Shown: in pieces, positions 1 to 7,600 of the stretch
How positions within the stretch are numbered: position 1 is the first letter of the stretch
How the letters are laid out: every line of letters starts with the position of its first letter
From: Acetobacter sp. CAG:977
GTDB lineage: Bacteria > Pseudomonadota > Alphaproteobacteria > CAAGCB01 > CAG-977
Length of the DNA: 8,935 nucleotides
Direction of reading: 5' to 3'
NCBI GenBank assembly: GCA_000434295.1
Contig: HF994926.1
Span: 80,025-88,959 of the forward strand
The notes under the pieces: generated by a model
What the model was told of the DNA's origin: nothing
The model's database searches: none
The model's input: the letters and a program-made list of their open reading frames with translations, nothing else
Made by a program: the position numbers and the translations under genes

Positions 1-164
1 GAGCTGGCGCCGACGCGACGCATATTTTGATACAGCAAGTCGTGGAATTCGGCGCGGCGTCTGGAATAAGCCGTTGTGTTCATGTTGGCGATGTTGTTTG
101 AAATGATTTCAACGTTGGTTTGCTGAGCCAGCATTCCCGTTGCACCGATATGAAGAGATCTCAT
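1..164 (-). CDS. flgG: Flagellar distal rod protein FlgG (N-terminal 54 codons; gene runs off the window start)
   Basis: FlgG forms the distal rod, the drive shaft that crosses the periplasm and joins the hook. Only the N-terminus is present. It begins MRSLHIGATGMLAQQ, and residues 22-33 (SNNIANMNTTAY) are the conserved N-terminal rod/hook signature, followed by RRRAEFHDLLYQNMRRVGA, which is characteristic of FlgG rather than FlgF. The start is supported by a strong Shine-Dalgarno, AGGAAGGAG (172-180, minus strand), 7 bases before the ATG. The gene lies 24 bases downstream of flgF on the same strand, so the two are almost certainly co-transcribed from the sigma-54 promoter at 971-985. The position after TTAY is Ser where most FlgG proteins I recall have Lys, a minor variation. 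Identity is secure; the C-terminus cannot be assessed. Confidence 0.95.
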   Translation of the reverse strand, partial: MRSLHIGATGMLAQQTNVEIISNNIANMNTTAYSRRRAEFHDLLYQNMRRVGAS

Positions 165-188
165 GGGTATTCTCCTTCCTTATAAAAA

Positions 189-932
189 TTATTGTCCGCC
201 GGCGCGCGCATAAGCCTGTATGGCGTTTTGGCGTCGCGAATGTTCCGTGTCGATCATCATTTGGACGTTTTCGTAAGCGCGTTGCAGCTTGATCATTCTT
301 GCCATTTCGACGACGGCGTTTACGTTAGATTTTTCGATCATGCCCTGTTCGACGGAGGGGGTGACGGGGGTCATATTGTTGCCTTCGGCGTTTTGGAACA
401 GGGTTCCGTAAGAAGCTCTGAGCTTTTGTCTGTCATCGAATTCGACGACCTGCAACGTGGCGACGGGGCCGTTTTCGGTCGAAATCGAACCGTCTCTGGC
501 GATATTGATTTGCGTTTCCTGCGGCGCGATAAAGATGGGATTATTGTTCGTGTCCAGCACGGCGTATCCGTTTGAATTTACGATCATGCCGTCGGAATTA
601 AGCTTGAACTGTCCGTTTCTGGAATATTGGATTCCCTGCGGCGTTTCGATGACGAAATATCCGTCACCGTGGATGGCGACGTCCAAGGGGTTTCCCGTTG
701 AAGAAAAAGCGCCTTCGGTAAAGTCGCGAACGATGCCGAAGTCATGGGTAAATGACAGCCTGTCGTCGATCAGTTTTTCGTCGGTTTTGCTTCGGGAAAG
801 ATGTTCGGTGAAATGCGCCTGAACGCCTTTATATCCGGCAGTATTGACGTTAGCGAGGTTGTTTGAAACCATATCGAGCTGGTTCCACAGGCTTGTTTGT
901 CTGGATAAAGCGATATAAAGGGTATTTTTCAT
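189..932 (-). CDS. flgF: Flagellar proximal rod protein FlgF
   Basis: FlgF is a structural protein of the flagellar rod, exported through the flagellar type III apparatus and assembled in the periplasm. The 247-residue length is normal for the family. Residues 5-35 carry the N-terminal rod signature (VSNNLANVNTAGYKG at 22-36). Residues 90-125 form the hook-like core beginning DGYFVIETPQGIQYSRNGQF, and residues 197-222 hold the C-terminal signature with SNVNAVVEMARMIKLQRAYE, the helix that packs with the N-terminus in rod proteins. There is no cleaved signal peptide, as expected for a type III substrate. The start has a modest Shine-Dalgarno (AAGGATT, 938-944 minus strand) about 7 bases away. 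It is the first gene of the leftward unit, about 28 bases downstream of the predicted sigma-54 start site, and divergent from fliL. The assignment over FlgG rests on the 247-residue length and on the separate, more typical FlgG that follows. Confidence 0.95.
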   Translation of the reverse strand: MKNTLYIALSRQTSLWNQLDMVSNNLANVNTAGYKGVQAHFTEHLSRSKTDEKLIDDRLSFTHDFGIVRDFTEGAFSSTGNPLDVAIHGDGYFVIETPQGIQYSRNGQFKLNSDGMIVNSNGYAVLDTNNNPIFIAPQETQINIARDGSISTENGPVATLQVVEFDDRQKLRASYGTLFQNAEGNNMTPVTPSVEQGMIEKSNVNAVVEMARMIKLQRAYENVQMMIDTEHSRRQNAIQAYARAGGQ

Positions 933-970
933 GGTTTAATCCTTGAAAATTTTTCTCTGCAAACGGATAT

Positions 971-985
971 GCAATATATGTGCCA
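971..985 (-). promoter_or_regulatory. Sigma-54 (RpoN) promoter for flgF-flgG
   Basis: Read on the minus strand this is TGGCACATATATTGC, followed by A. It matches the sigma-54 consensus TGGCAC-R-N4-TTGC-W at every defined position, with GG and GC separated by exactly 10 bases. Transcription would start near 960, giving an untranslated leader of about 28 bases before flgF. In Caulobacter and related bacteria, sigma-54 with an enhancer-binding activator (FlbD) drives rod and hook genes, so both position and gene content agree. An activator binding upstream (higher coordinates, 1020-1070) would be required. Confidence 0.9.
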
Positions 986-1006
986 ATTTTTTTATTGAGT
1001 GATTTC

Positions 1007-1035
1007 TTGAAAAAAAGACGGCATAAAAATATGCT
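1007..1035 (+). promoter_or_regulatory. Candidate housekeeping promoter for the fliL operon
   Basis: TTGAAA (1007-1012) and TATGCT (1030-1035) are separated by 17 bases and resemble -35 and -10 elements of a sigma-70-type promoter. The predicted start near 1042 would give a leader of about 65 bases before fliL. The -10 matches the consensus at four of six positions only, and the region is A/T-rich, so a chance match is possible. No sigma-54 match and no clear TTAA-N7-TTAA CtrA box was seen on the plus strand here. It is the best candidate in the divergent region. Confidence 0.35.
1021..1034. repeat. Inverted repeat GCATA-AAAA-TATGC in the flgF/fliL divergent region
   Basis: Two perfect 5-base arms flank an AAAA centre. 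The site lies about 61-74 bases upstream of the predicted flgF sigma-54 start and overlaps the candidate fliL -10 element. This is where an enhancer-binding activator could sit. Its GGC start and A-rich centre recall the FlbD ftr elements of Caulobacter only loosely. The arms are short, so binding function is an inference. Confidence 0.35.
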
Positions 1036-1040
1036 TTGTC

Positions 1041-1069
1041 ATAACCTGTTATTAACGAAAAAGGGTTAT
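1041..1069. repeat. Triple half-site repeat ATAAC / GTTAT / GTTAT
   Basis: ATAAC (1041-1045) and GTTAT (1048-1052) form an inverted repeat, ATAACCTGTTAT, with a two-base centre. A further GGTTAT (1064-1069) pairs as an outer inverted repeat with ATAACC (1041-1046), and its GTTAT lies 17 bases from the previous GTTAT as a direct repeat. The group is about 81-109 bases upstream of the predicted flgF sigma-54 start, a usual enhancer distance. No known regulator motif is recognised with confidence. Confidence 0.35.
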
Positions 1070-1106
1070 AAAGGGAAAATACGGTAAAAATATTCAGGGG
1101 CTTGTA

Positions 1107-1667
1107 ATGGCGGAAGAAAATAAAAACGAAAATTCGGATGCGAACGGCGGAACGGAAAACGGGTCCGAATCGGGCAGCCACAAACGCAAGATCGTTATGC
1201 TGTTGATGCCGATTTTGCTGGTGATCGGTGCGGTTGTCGGTGTTTATTTTTCCGGCATAACGGATTCTTTGTTTGTGCCGTCGGGGGAAACCGTTTCGTC
1301 GTCGGGCGACGGGGAAGATTCTCCTGAAGTCATAGAAGAAGGGCGTGTCAGACAGGGCAGTGCGGCTTTTTACGATGTTCCCGAGATTTTGGTTAATTTA
1401 TCGGGCAAGCCGGGGCAAAAGCCTGTTTATTTTAAGGTCAAGGTGTCGTTAGAGCTTGAAAATCCGCAGGATGCGCCCAAAATAGATTTATTGTTGCCCC
1501 GTGTTATAGACAGCATGCAATTTTATTTGCGCGAAATGCGGATAGAAGAGCTGCAGGGATCGATGGGGACGTACCGTTTAAAAGAAGAGCTGTTGGGGCG
1601 TTTAAACAGGGTTTTGGCGCCGACGCGAATCAACGAAGTCCTTTTAAAAGACGTATTAATTCAATAG
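1107..1667 (+). CDS. fliL: Flagellar basal body-associated protein FliL
   Basis: FliL is a single-pass inner-membrane protein whose periplasmic domain surrounds the stator and supports torque and stator activity. This 186-residue protein has a short polar cytoplasmic N-terminus (residues 1-28), one transmembrane helix (about 29-48, IVMLLMPILLVIGAVVGVYF), a Ser/Gly/acidic linker (about 50-80), and a periplasmic domain from about 88. That domain includes YDVPEILVNLSG, VYFKVKVSLELE and the C-terminal TRINEVLLKDVLIQ, all matching the FliL pattern. Length is typical. The ATG is preceded by AGGGG (1096-1100) at 6 bases. It is the first gene of the rightward operon, diverges from flgF, and ends 14 bases before fliM. 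Its first six residues (MAEENK) are the same as those of FliM. Confidence 0.95.
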   Translation: MAEENKNENSDANGGTENGSESGSHKRKIVMLLMPILLVIGAVVGVYFSGITDSLFVPSGETVSSSGDGEDSPEVIEEGRVRQGSAAFYDVPEILVNLSGKPGQKPVYFKVKVSLELENPQDAPKIDLLLPRVIDSMQFYLREMRIEELQGSMGTYRLKEELLGRLNRVLAPTRINEVLLKDVLIQ

Positions 1668-1681
1668 GGTAATAGGAACCG

Positions 1682-2767
1682 ATGGCCGAAGAAAATAAAG
1701 ATAAAAAGCCCGAAGGCGAGGCTTTGTCAGGCGAATGGGACGCGGTTGCGGCTGAAGGTTTCGGCGAAACCGAAGGGGAAGATCCTTTTTCGGAGGAGGC
1801 GCCGGCTTCCAGAATGTTGAATCAGGACGAAATCGACAGCCTGTTAGGATTTAATGAAGAAGCTGTCGAGCAATCGGCGCAAACGGGCATACAGGCGCTG
1901 TTGAATTCTTCGACGGTGTCATACGAACGTCTGCCGATGTTGGAAATTGTGTTTGACCGTCTGGTGCGCATGATGTCCACGTCGTTGAGAAATTTTACGC
2001 AAGACAACGTTGAAGTCACGTTGGACAGTATTGTTTCATTGCGTTTCGGCGATTATTTAAATTCGATACCGTTACCTGCGATGATGACGGTGTTCAAGGC
2101 GGAAGAATGGGACAACTACGGTCTTTTGACGATAGATTCCTCTTTGATTTATTCGACGGTTGACGTTTTGTTGGGCGGTCGTCGCGGGACTGCGGCGATG
2201 AGAATAGAAGGCCGCCCCTATACGACGATTGAACGCAACCTGATCGAGCGGATGATACATGTTATTTTATCGGATTTGTCGGCGGCATTTGATCCGTTAA
2301 GTCCGGTTACGTTCCGTTTTGACCGATTGGAAACGAATCCGCGGTTTGCGACGATATCACGTTCGTCGAATGCGGCGGTTGTGGCAAAGTTGCGCATAGA
2401 CATGGAAGATCGCGGAGGGCGTTTGGAACTGTTGTTGCCGTATGCGACGTTGGAACCCGTTCGCGAACTTTTGTTACAGATGTTTATGGGTGAAAAGTTC
2501 GGGCGTGACAGTATTTGGGAAACGCACTTGGCGGAAGAATTGTGGCTGACGGAAGTTGACGTCAATGCGGTATTGGATCGCCAGATGATGCCGTTAAAGA
2601 AGGTTTTGGAATGGAAAGTCGGGTCGCGTTTATTATTGAACGCGACGCCCGAATCCGAAGTAGAGCTGTTATGCGGGGACGTACCGATGTTTTACGGCCG
2701 CATGGGGCGCAAGGCGTCGCATATCGCCATTCAGATAGAAGACAAAATCAAACGCCAGAAGGAATGA
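1682..2767 (+). CDS. fliM: Flagellar motor switch protein FliM
   Basis: FliM forms the wall of the cytoplasmic C-ring, binds phosphorylated CheY, and sets rotation direction together with FliG and FliN. In this 361-residue protein the CheY-binding motif LNQDEIDSLLGF lies at residues 46-57, after an acidic extension of about 45 residues. The middle domain follows (about 75-265; YERLPMLEIVFDRLVRMMSTSLRNF near its start). The C-terminal SpoA-type domain (about 285-355) contains GSRLLLNATPESEVELLCGDVPMFYGRMGRK. Enteric FliM has its EIDALL motif almost at the N-terminus; an extension is, from memory, common in alphaproteobacteria. Start at 1682 is supported by AGGA (1674-1677), 4 bases away. An in-frame ATG at 1814 (residue 45) would give a short form starting MLNQDEIDSLL. 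No fliN is present in this window. Confidence 0.95.
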   Translation: MAEENKDKKPEGEALSGEWDAVAAEGFGETEGEDPFSEEAPASRMLNQDEIDSLLGFNEEAVEQSAQTGIQALLNSSTVSYERLPMLEIVFDRLVRMMSTSLRNFTQDNVEVTLDSIVSLRFGDYLNSIPLPAMMTVFKAEEWDNYGLLTIDSSLIYSTVDVLLGGRRGTAAMRIEGRPYTTIERNLIERMIHVILSDLSAAFDPLSPVTFRFDRLETNPRFATISRSSNAAVVAKLRIDMEDRGGRLELLLPYATLEPVRELLLQMFMGEKFGRDSIWETHLAEELWLTEVDVNAVLDRQMMPLKKVLEWKVGSRLLLNATPESEVELLCGDVPMFYGRMGRKASHIAIQIEDKIKRQKE

Positions 2768-2771
2768 AGCC

Positions 2772-3344
2772 ATGTCGGTTGAAGTGCTGTTGAATGTAAT
2801 TGTGATTTGCCTTTTGGTTCCGACGATAATTTTTGCCGTCATATTGAACAAGCGGTTGGAAGTATTGCGCAGCAGTCGGGCGGATTTGGGGCGTTTAATC
2901 GAAGCGTTTAACGAAGCGACGACGCGTGCGGAAGCGGGGATTCCGCGTTTAAAGCAGGCGGCGGACAGCACGGGCAGCCATTTAAAGGAACAAATTCAAA
3001 AAGCACAGATATTGCGTGACGATCTGGCGTTTATGATTGATCGGGCGGAAAATGCGGCGGGACGATTGGAAACGCAGAGCCGATCCGGAAATTTTGCGTC
3101 GTCCGGCACGGCGTCGGTAAAAGAAACGGAAACAAAGCCGTCGCGCCGTTTATCTTCGGAGGATCCCGAAGAAATAATGAATTCCGCTCTTTCGGTTGCG
3201 GAAGGGATTTTACGGGACAATCCCGTTGACGGTCCGCGTTTCGGGAAACGACCGAAAGCGTCTTCGGCTTCTTTTGCTGGCAGCGAGGACGAGCGGTCCG
3301 AAGCGGAACGCGAGCTGTTAAAAGCACTGCAATCCATGCGATGA
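2772..3344 (+). CDS. DUF6468-type membrane-anchored coiled-coil protein of the flagellar operon
   Basis: The 190-residue product has an N-terminal transmembrane helix (about residues 5-25, VLLNVIVICLLVPTIIFAVIL), then a charged helical stretch (about 26-110) likely to be coiled coil, including LNKRLEVLRSSRADLGRLIEAFNEATTRAE. A low-complexity Ser/Lys/Glu linker follows, and a helical C-terminus ending SEAERELLKALQSMR. This architecture and the position between fliM and a MotE-type gene match the uncharacterised DUF6468 family of alphaproteobacterial flagellar clusters; that assignment is from memory of the family. It starts 4 bases after the fliM stop, with AGGA (2760-2763) 8 bases upstream, so translation is probably coupled. 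With no cleavable signal peptide, the coiled coil is probably cytoplasmic or periplasmic depending on topology, which the sequence does not settle. Its role is unknown; stator or switch support is plausible only from context. Confidence 0.8.
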   Translation: MSVEVLLNVIVICLLVPTIIFAVILNKRLEVLRSSRADLGRLIEAFNEATTRAEAGIPRLKQAADSTGSHLKEQIQKAQILRDDLAFMIDRAENAAGRLETQSRSGNFASSGTASVKETETKPSRRLSSEDPEEIMNSALSVAEGILRDNPVDGPRFGKRPKASSASFAGSEDERSEAERELLKALQSMR

Positions 3345-3350
3345 GGGAGG
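3343..3350 (+). promoter_or_regulatory. Shine-Dalgarno GAGGGAGG that fixes the MotE-like start at 3356
   Basis: This strong ribosome-binding site begins inside the stop codon of the DUF6468 gene (TGA, 3342-3344) and stands 5 bases before ATG 3356. The earlier in-frame ATG at 3341 overlaps the preceding gene, has no purine-rich site upstream, and would place the Shine-Dalgarno inside its own coding sequence. The 3356 start is therefore preferred. Confidence 0.8.
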
Positions 3351-3355
3351 TCGGA

Positions 3356-4114
3356 ATGGCACAATCGAAGGGGGCTCCCTCACAGTCTGTAAAGAAAACG
3401 AAAAAAAACAAGAAAGCGCGTTTTCGTTTATTGCCGCTGGTTATTTTCTTTTCCGTTTTAATGTTAAGCGTACGCGTGGGCGTTTTATGGCGCAGCTTTT
3501 TTTCGTTGGAAGCTCAGGAAGAACTGGCGTCGTCTTCGGCGGTTTCCGTCAGCCGTGTCAAGGCACAGTCGGAGGATAAAGGGGAAGAGCCGGCTTCGAA
3601 GGTTTCTGCGGAAGCCAGACGTGAAGGACGTTCTCTTCGTTTGTCCGACACGTCGTTCAGCCAATCCGAGCTTGAAGTTTTGCAAAAGCTTGCGGAACGC
3701 CGCGAAGAGCTTGACAATCGCGAACGTACGATAGAGCAGCAAGCTGCGGTTTTAAAGGCGGCGGAAGCTCAGATAGATGCCAAGATTTCAAAATTAAAAG
3801 AACTCGAGACTTCAATTAAAGATTTAGTCGGCGCTTATGATAAAAAGGAGCGCGAACGTCTTGACAATTTGGTCAAGATTTATTCATCGATGAAGCCGAA
3901 GGACGCCGCCCGTTTGTTTAACGAAATGGACATGGGGCTGATGACGCGTTTGTTTGAACGGATGAAAGAATCGAAATCGGCGTTGATTTTGGCGGAAATG
4001 GATGCGGGCAAAGCTACGGCGCTGACTTCGGAGCTGGCAAGCAAAAAGAAGTTGCCGGGATTTGAGCTTTCGGACATACCGGAAGCCGAGAATCCTGCGG
4101 GAAACGGAAAATGA
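3356..4114 (+). CDS. MotE-family flagellar protein (MgtE-N-like domain)
   Basis: From ATG 3356 the product has 252 residues; starting at ATG 3341 would add only MREVG. It has a Lys/Arg-rich N-terminus (KKTKKNKKARFR, 13-24) and one transmembrane segment (about 25-45), so the remainder is probably periplasmic. A low-complexity linker (about 50-100) leads to a long coiled coil (about 105-165, with LAERREELDNRERTIEQQAA). The C-terminal MotE/MgtE-N-like domain (about 170-240) reads VKIYSSMKPKDAARLFNEMD, then LMTRLFERMKESKSALILAE and MDAGKATALTSELA. This is the family signature. In Sinorhizobium MotE is a periplasmic factor required for motor function through MotC; whether this protein does the same is inferred from family and location. 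It follows the DUF6468 gene after 11 bases, and the two share a membrane-anchor plus coiled-coil plan. Confidence 0.85.
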   Translation: MAQSKGAPSQSVKKTKKNKKARFRLLPLVIFFSVLMLSVRVGVLWRSFFSLEAQEELASSSAVSVSRVKAQSEDKGEEPASKVSAEARREGRSLRLSDTSFSQSELEVLQKLAERREELDNRERTIEQQAAVLKAAEAQIDAKISKLKELETSIKDLVGAYDKKERERLDNLVKIYSSMKPKDAARLFNEMDMGLMTRLFERMKESKSALILAEMDAGKATALTSELASKKKLPGFELSDIPEAENPAGNGK

Positions 4115-4128
4115 GCTTTCATAAAGCT
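4114..4128 (+). repeat. Small hairpin AGCTTT-CAT-AAAGCT after the MotE-like gene
   Basis: A perfect 6-base stem with a 3-base loop starts on the last base of the MotE-like stop codon. It is A/T-rich and not followed by a T-run (TAAAGATAACAT follows), so it is not a convincing terminator. It sits in the longest gap of the operon (65 bases, 4115-4179) and could influence mRNA stability or expression of the distal genes. It may also be chance. Confidence 0.3.
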
Positions 4129-4179
4129 TAAAGATAACATACACTTGCAATACGCCGGTTCATATAAAGAGGAAAAGAA

Positions 4180-4569
4180 ATGCCTGTAGATACGCAAATG
4201 AACGTATTGATCATTGACGATTATCAAACGATGCGGGGAGTTATCCGCAATTTATTCAAACAGCTGGGGTTTGATAATATACACGAAGCGTCAACGACGG
4301 ACGAGGCTTTGGAAATTTTAAAATCGGGCGAACCGTTCGGTCTGGTCGTTTTTGATTGGCAAACCGGGCCTGCGCGCGGTGAAGATTTTATGCAATCGGT
4401 TCGCGCCGAAGAAAAGTTAAAAGGCGTTCCTTTTATTTTTGTCAGTGCGGAAAGCGGAGAAGAACAGCTTGCCGCCATGAAGAAGGCCGATGTGTCCGAT
4501 TTTATGGCAAAGCCTTTTACAAAGGCGACGTTGCGTCGCAAGATGATCGGATTGTTCGGGGAATTTTAG
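4180..4569 (+). CDS. Single-domain CheY-like response regulator
   Basis: The 129-residue product is one receiver (REC) domain and nothing else. The acidic pocket is D13-D14 (VLIIDDYQTMR). The phospho-acceptor is D59 (LVVFDWQTGPARG), the conserved Ser/Thr is S89 (FIFVSAES), and the conserved Lys is K111 in AKPF. All residues needed for phosphorylation are present. The position equivalent to Tyr106 of enteric CheY is F108, an aromatic residue that can serve as the switch. The DW after the beta-3 strand and VIRNLFKQLGF in helix 1 resemble chemotaxis CheY. AGGA (4170-4173) lies 6 bases before the ATG. Placement among motor genes suggests that it acts on FliM or another motor part. Whether it is the main CheY or an extra paralogue cannot be told, because no chemotaxis kinase is in the window. 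Confidence 0.9.
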   Translation: MPVDTQMNVLIIDDYQTMRGVIRNLFKQLGFDNIHEASTTDEALEILKSGEPFGLVVFDWQTGPARGEDFMQSVRAEEKLKGVPFIFVSAESGEEQLAAMKKADVSDFMAKPFTKATLRRKMIGLFGEF

Positions 4570-4603
4570 TTTAAAAGACCTCAGGGGAAAGAAACGGACG
4601 GGC

Positions 4604-7600
4604 ATGTTTCGCAAAGGGGCGTTTTGGTCGGTTGTTTTTTTTGTATGGTTTTTTGCCGTACAGGACGCCGTATCTGCGTCTTTAAACATTGTTCCGACGG
4701 TATCGGACGGGTTTTCGCGCATTGAATTCAAATGGGCGTATCCGACCGAATACAAGATTTCAAAATCGGACGGGCGGTTGGATTTATCGTTTTCGCGCGT
4801 AATTGACGCGGATGTTTCGTTGATACGGCGTCGTTTGCCGGTTTCCGTACGCTCCGTAACGGAAGGCAGGGATAAAAAAAGCCTTTCGATACTTTTGACG
4901 CGTCCCTTTGTTATTCGCGATTTCGGGACGCCGACGTCTTTGACGGTAGATTTTTTGGGAACGGATGATCCGCGTCTTCCCGTTCCGGTTCGCGTATCTG
5001 CGGAAAGGTATGTTTCGGGCGATGCGGTAAAGAAACCTTCTTCAACCGTGCCGCCGAGCCGTTTGGCAAAGGATCGTCCGTTGTCGTTGTTCGCCGTTCA
5101 GCGGGCGGATTATGATCAGATTGTTTTTGTGTGGGACAAGCAGACTCCTTTTTCTCAGAAACGCGACGGCAAGCTTTATGAGATTTCGTTTAACACGCCC
5201 GTTTCGGCGGATTCCGTTGATTTGCGACAGGTGATGTCCGTTTTGCCGCGCGGTTTTCAAAATTGGCGTTTTTCATCATGGAACGGCAAGCTGACTTTGC
5301 AAATTCCTCTGCCCGAAGGGTATTCTGCGGCGGCGGAAGAGCGAGGGCGCCAAATTTATATTACGTTAAAGCATCCTGCGGGACAGCCGTCATTTTTCAA
5401 TTTACCGGTCGTTAAGAAAAAAGAAATTGCACCGTTGAAAGAAAAAACGGAACCTGCCGTCAAGGCGCCTTTGCCCGAACCTGCGCCTGTGTCGGCACCT
5501 GTGGCATTGGTTTCGGCACCCGAAGCTCTTGATGAGGAAACGGCACCGTACTCGGCGGAAGCAGAAAACGTTCGTTTGGTCGGTGTATCCGATCCTGCGG
5601 GATTTTCCGAACATGACGAGATTTTAAAAAATGCACCGCCTCCGGAAGAAGGATCGGGATATCGCAGCGTTACGTTAAGCTTTTCGTGGCCTCGTATGAC
5701 GGGAGCCGCGGCTTTTCGGCGAGACGGCTATTTGTGGGTTGTTTTTGACCGAAAAGAACAGTTTCGTTTTGATACGGAATTGGAATTAAACAAAGACATT
5801 ATTCACGAAATGGTTCAAATTCCGCATTCTCATGCGACGATATTGCGATTTGTTACGGCGGAAGGCTATAACCCCAGTTTCAGACGCGAAGGGTTGTTGT
5901 GGATATTGGACTTGATGTATCAGCCGTTGCGTCCGCGCCAAAACGTTGAATTGGTTTTGCAACGCAAAACGCCGTTCGGTCCGCGCATATTTATTCCTTT
6001 GGACGAAATGCCGCAGGTAATTCCTTTGATTGATCCCGAAGTGGGGGATTTGATTTACATTGTTCCCGTTTTTGCTTTGGGAAAAGGCTTGCCGCAGTCC
6101 AGAACATTTGTTGATGCGTCGTTTTTAAAAACGGCGCAGGGGATTGTTATCGTTCCGAACATCGAGGATTTAAATGTGTACTCCAGCACGTCCGGGGTTG
6201 AAGTTCGCGGTCCCAAAGGGGGAATGAGATTTTCATCCGAAGATGTTTTGTCATACATGGCAAAATCAAGGGTAAGCAAAGATCCGTTGTCTCAGATTTT
6301 GGATGTCGGCGTTTGGGGGGGCGATGCTTCGAATTACGGCGAAGCGTTAAGGGTCAGACAAAATGAAGTGGAAGATGCTTCGGAAGAGGAAAAGCCCTTG
6401 GCGCGGCTGAGGTTGGCGCGATATTATTTTGCGAACGGGATGTTCCCCGAAGCGTTGGGCGTTGTGCGCGTGTTGGTTCAGGATGCGCCGTCTTTCGGTA
6501 AAGAACCGGCCGTATTGGCGTTAAGGGGAGCTTCCAATTTTATGATGCAACGCTACGGGGAAGCGATGCAGGATTTGGCTTCGCCCGTTCTTGATGGCAA
6601 CAATGAAGTCGAATTTTGGCGCGGCGCAACGTTGGCGGCGACGTCGGTTACGCCGGAAAAATATTTGTCTTCAATGAAAAATAACATGGGGATTCTTCAA
6701 TCGTATCCGCATGCGGTCAAGACAAGGCTTGCATTGGCGGGGCTTCATTCGGCGGTTGCGGGCGGGGACGGCTTTGCGGTTCAAAATTTTATGGAAGCCG
6801 CGTTTAATCCTTTAAATACGAATGCGGAAAATTCCGAAATAACGTTCTATCATTCTTTGTGGCAGGAAAACTCGGGCATGTACAATCAGGCCGTCAAAGA
6901 AATGTCGGTTTTGGCAGGCGGAAAAGATTATTATTTCCGGGCGATGGGCGGATTGGAACAGATTCGGATGCAGACCCGTTCCGGCGATTTAAGCCCCGAA
7001 GAACGCATTACGGAGCTGGAAAAGCTGATGTATGCGTGGCGGGGAGATGCTTTTGAATATAATTTAATGACGATGCTTGTGGCGGCGTATCAGGATCAGA
7101 AGGATTATGCGAAAGTACTGCATTTATTGAAAGACATGCAGATTCGTTTTCGCGACATGCCTGAAAGCAAGGGAATTCCGCCTTTGATGGAGGATATTTT
7201 TCAAAAGCTTTATTTAAATGACGATGAAGAGCTGTTATCTCCTGTAAAAGCGATAGCGTTGTATAACGAGTTCAGCGATTTGACGCCGAAAGGCGAGAAG
7301 GGGGCTCAAATAGTGCGGCGACTGGCGGATCGTCTTGTTGCGATAGATTTACTGGAACCTGCGGCGTCGCTGTTGGAAAAAGAGGCGGTAAAACCTGTCG
7401 GGAACAAGGAAAAAGGATTGATATACACGCGCCTGTCCTTGGTTCGTTTGCTGAACAAGGAACCCGAAAAAGCCCTTAAGGCATTGACGGACAGCGAGAA
7501 GTTGCCTTTTTCGGATAAGGTCAGGAAACAAAGAAAATATATCAAGGCAAAAGCATTGTCGGATGCCGGTCGGACGGACGAAGCGGGCAAGCTTTTGGAG

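Noticed and set aside
192..822. Plus-strand open frames across flgF (127 and 121 codons)
   Set aside because: They lie antisense to the well-supported flgF, have no family resemblance or ribosome-binding site, and are shadows of its codon use.
1051..1071. CtrA-like TTAA box before fliL
   Set aside because: TTAA occurs once, but the base run 7 positions later is GGGT rather than TTAA, so the full TTAA-N7-TTAA motif is absent.
936..1181. Minus-strand 81-codon open frame across the divergent region
   Set aside because: It covers the sigma-54 promoter and the fliL start, and its product (FFRHYKPLNIFTVFS and similar) has no recognisable features; it would also need a promoter inside fliL.
3341..3355. 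Upstream ATG of the MotE-like gene (MREVG extension) overlapping the previous stop by 4 bases
   Set aside because: The ATGA overlap is attractive for coupling, but the strong GAGGGAGG stands 5 bases before ATG 3356 and nothing purine-rich precedes 3341.
4145..4168. Possible promoter (TTGCAA ... TATAAA) or sigma-54 site before the CheY-like gene
   Set aside because: The spacing between the boxes is only about 12 bases, and no GG lies 10 bases before the GC, so neither promoter type fits.
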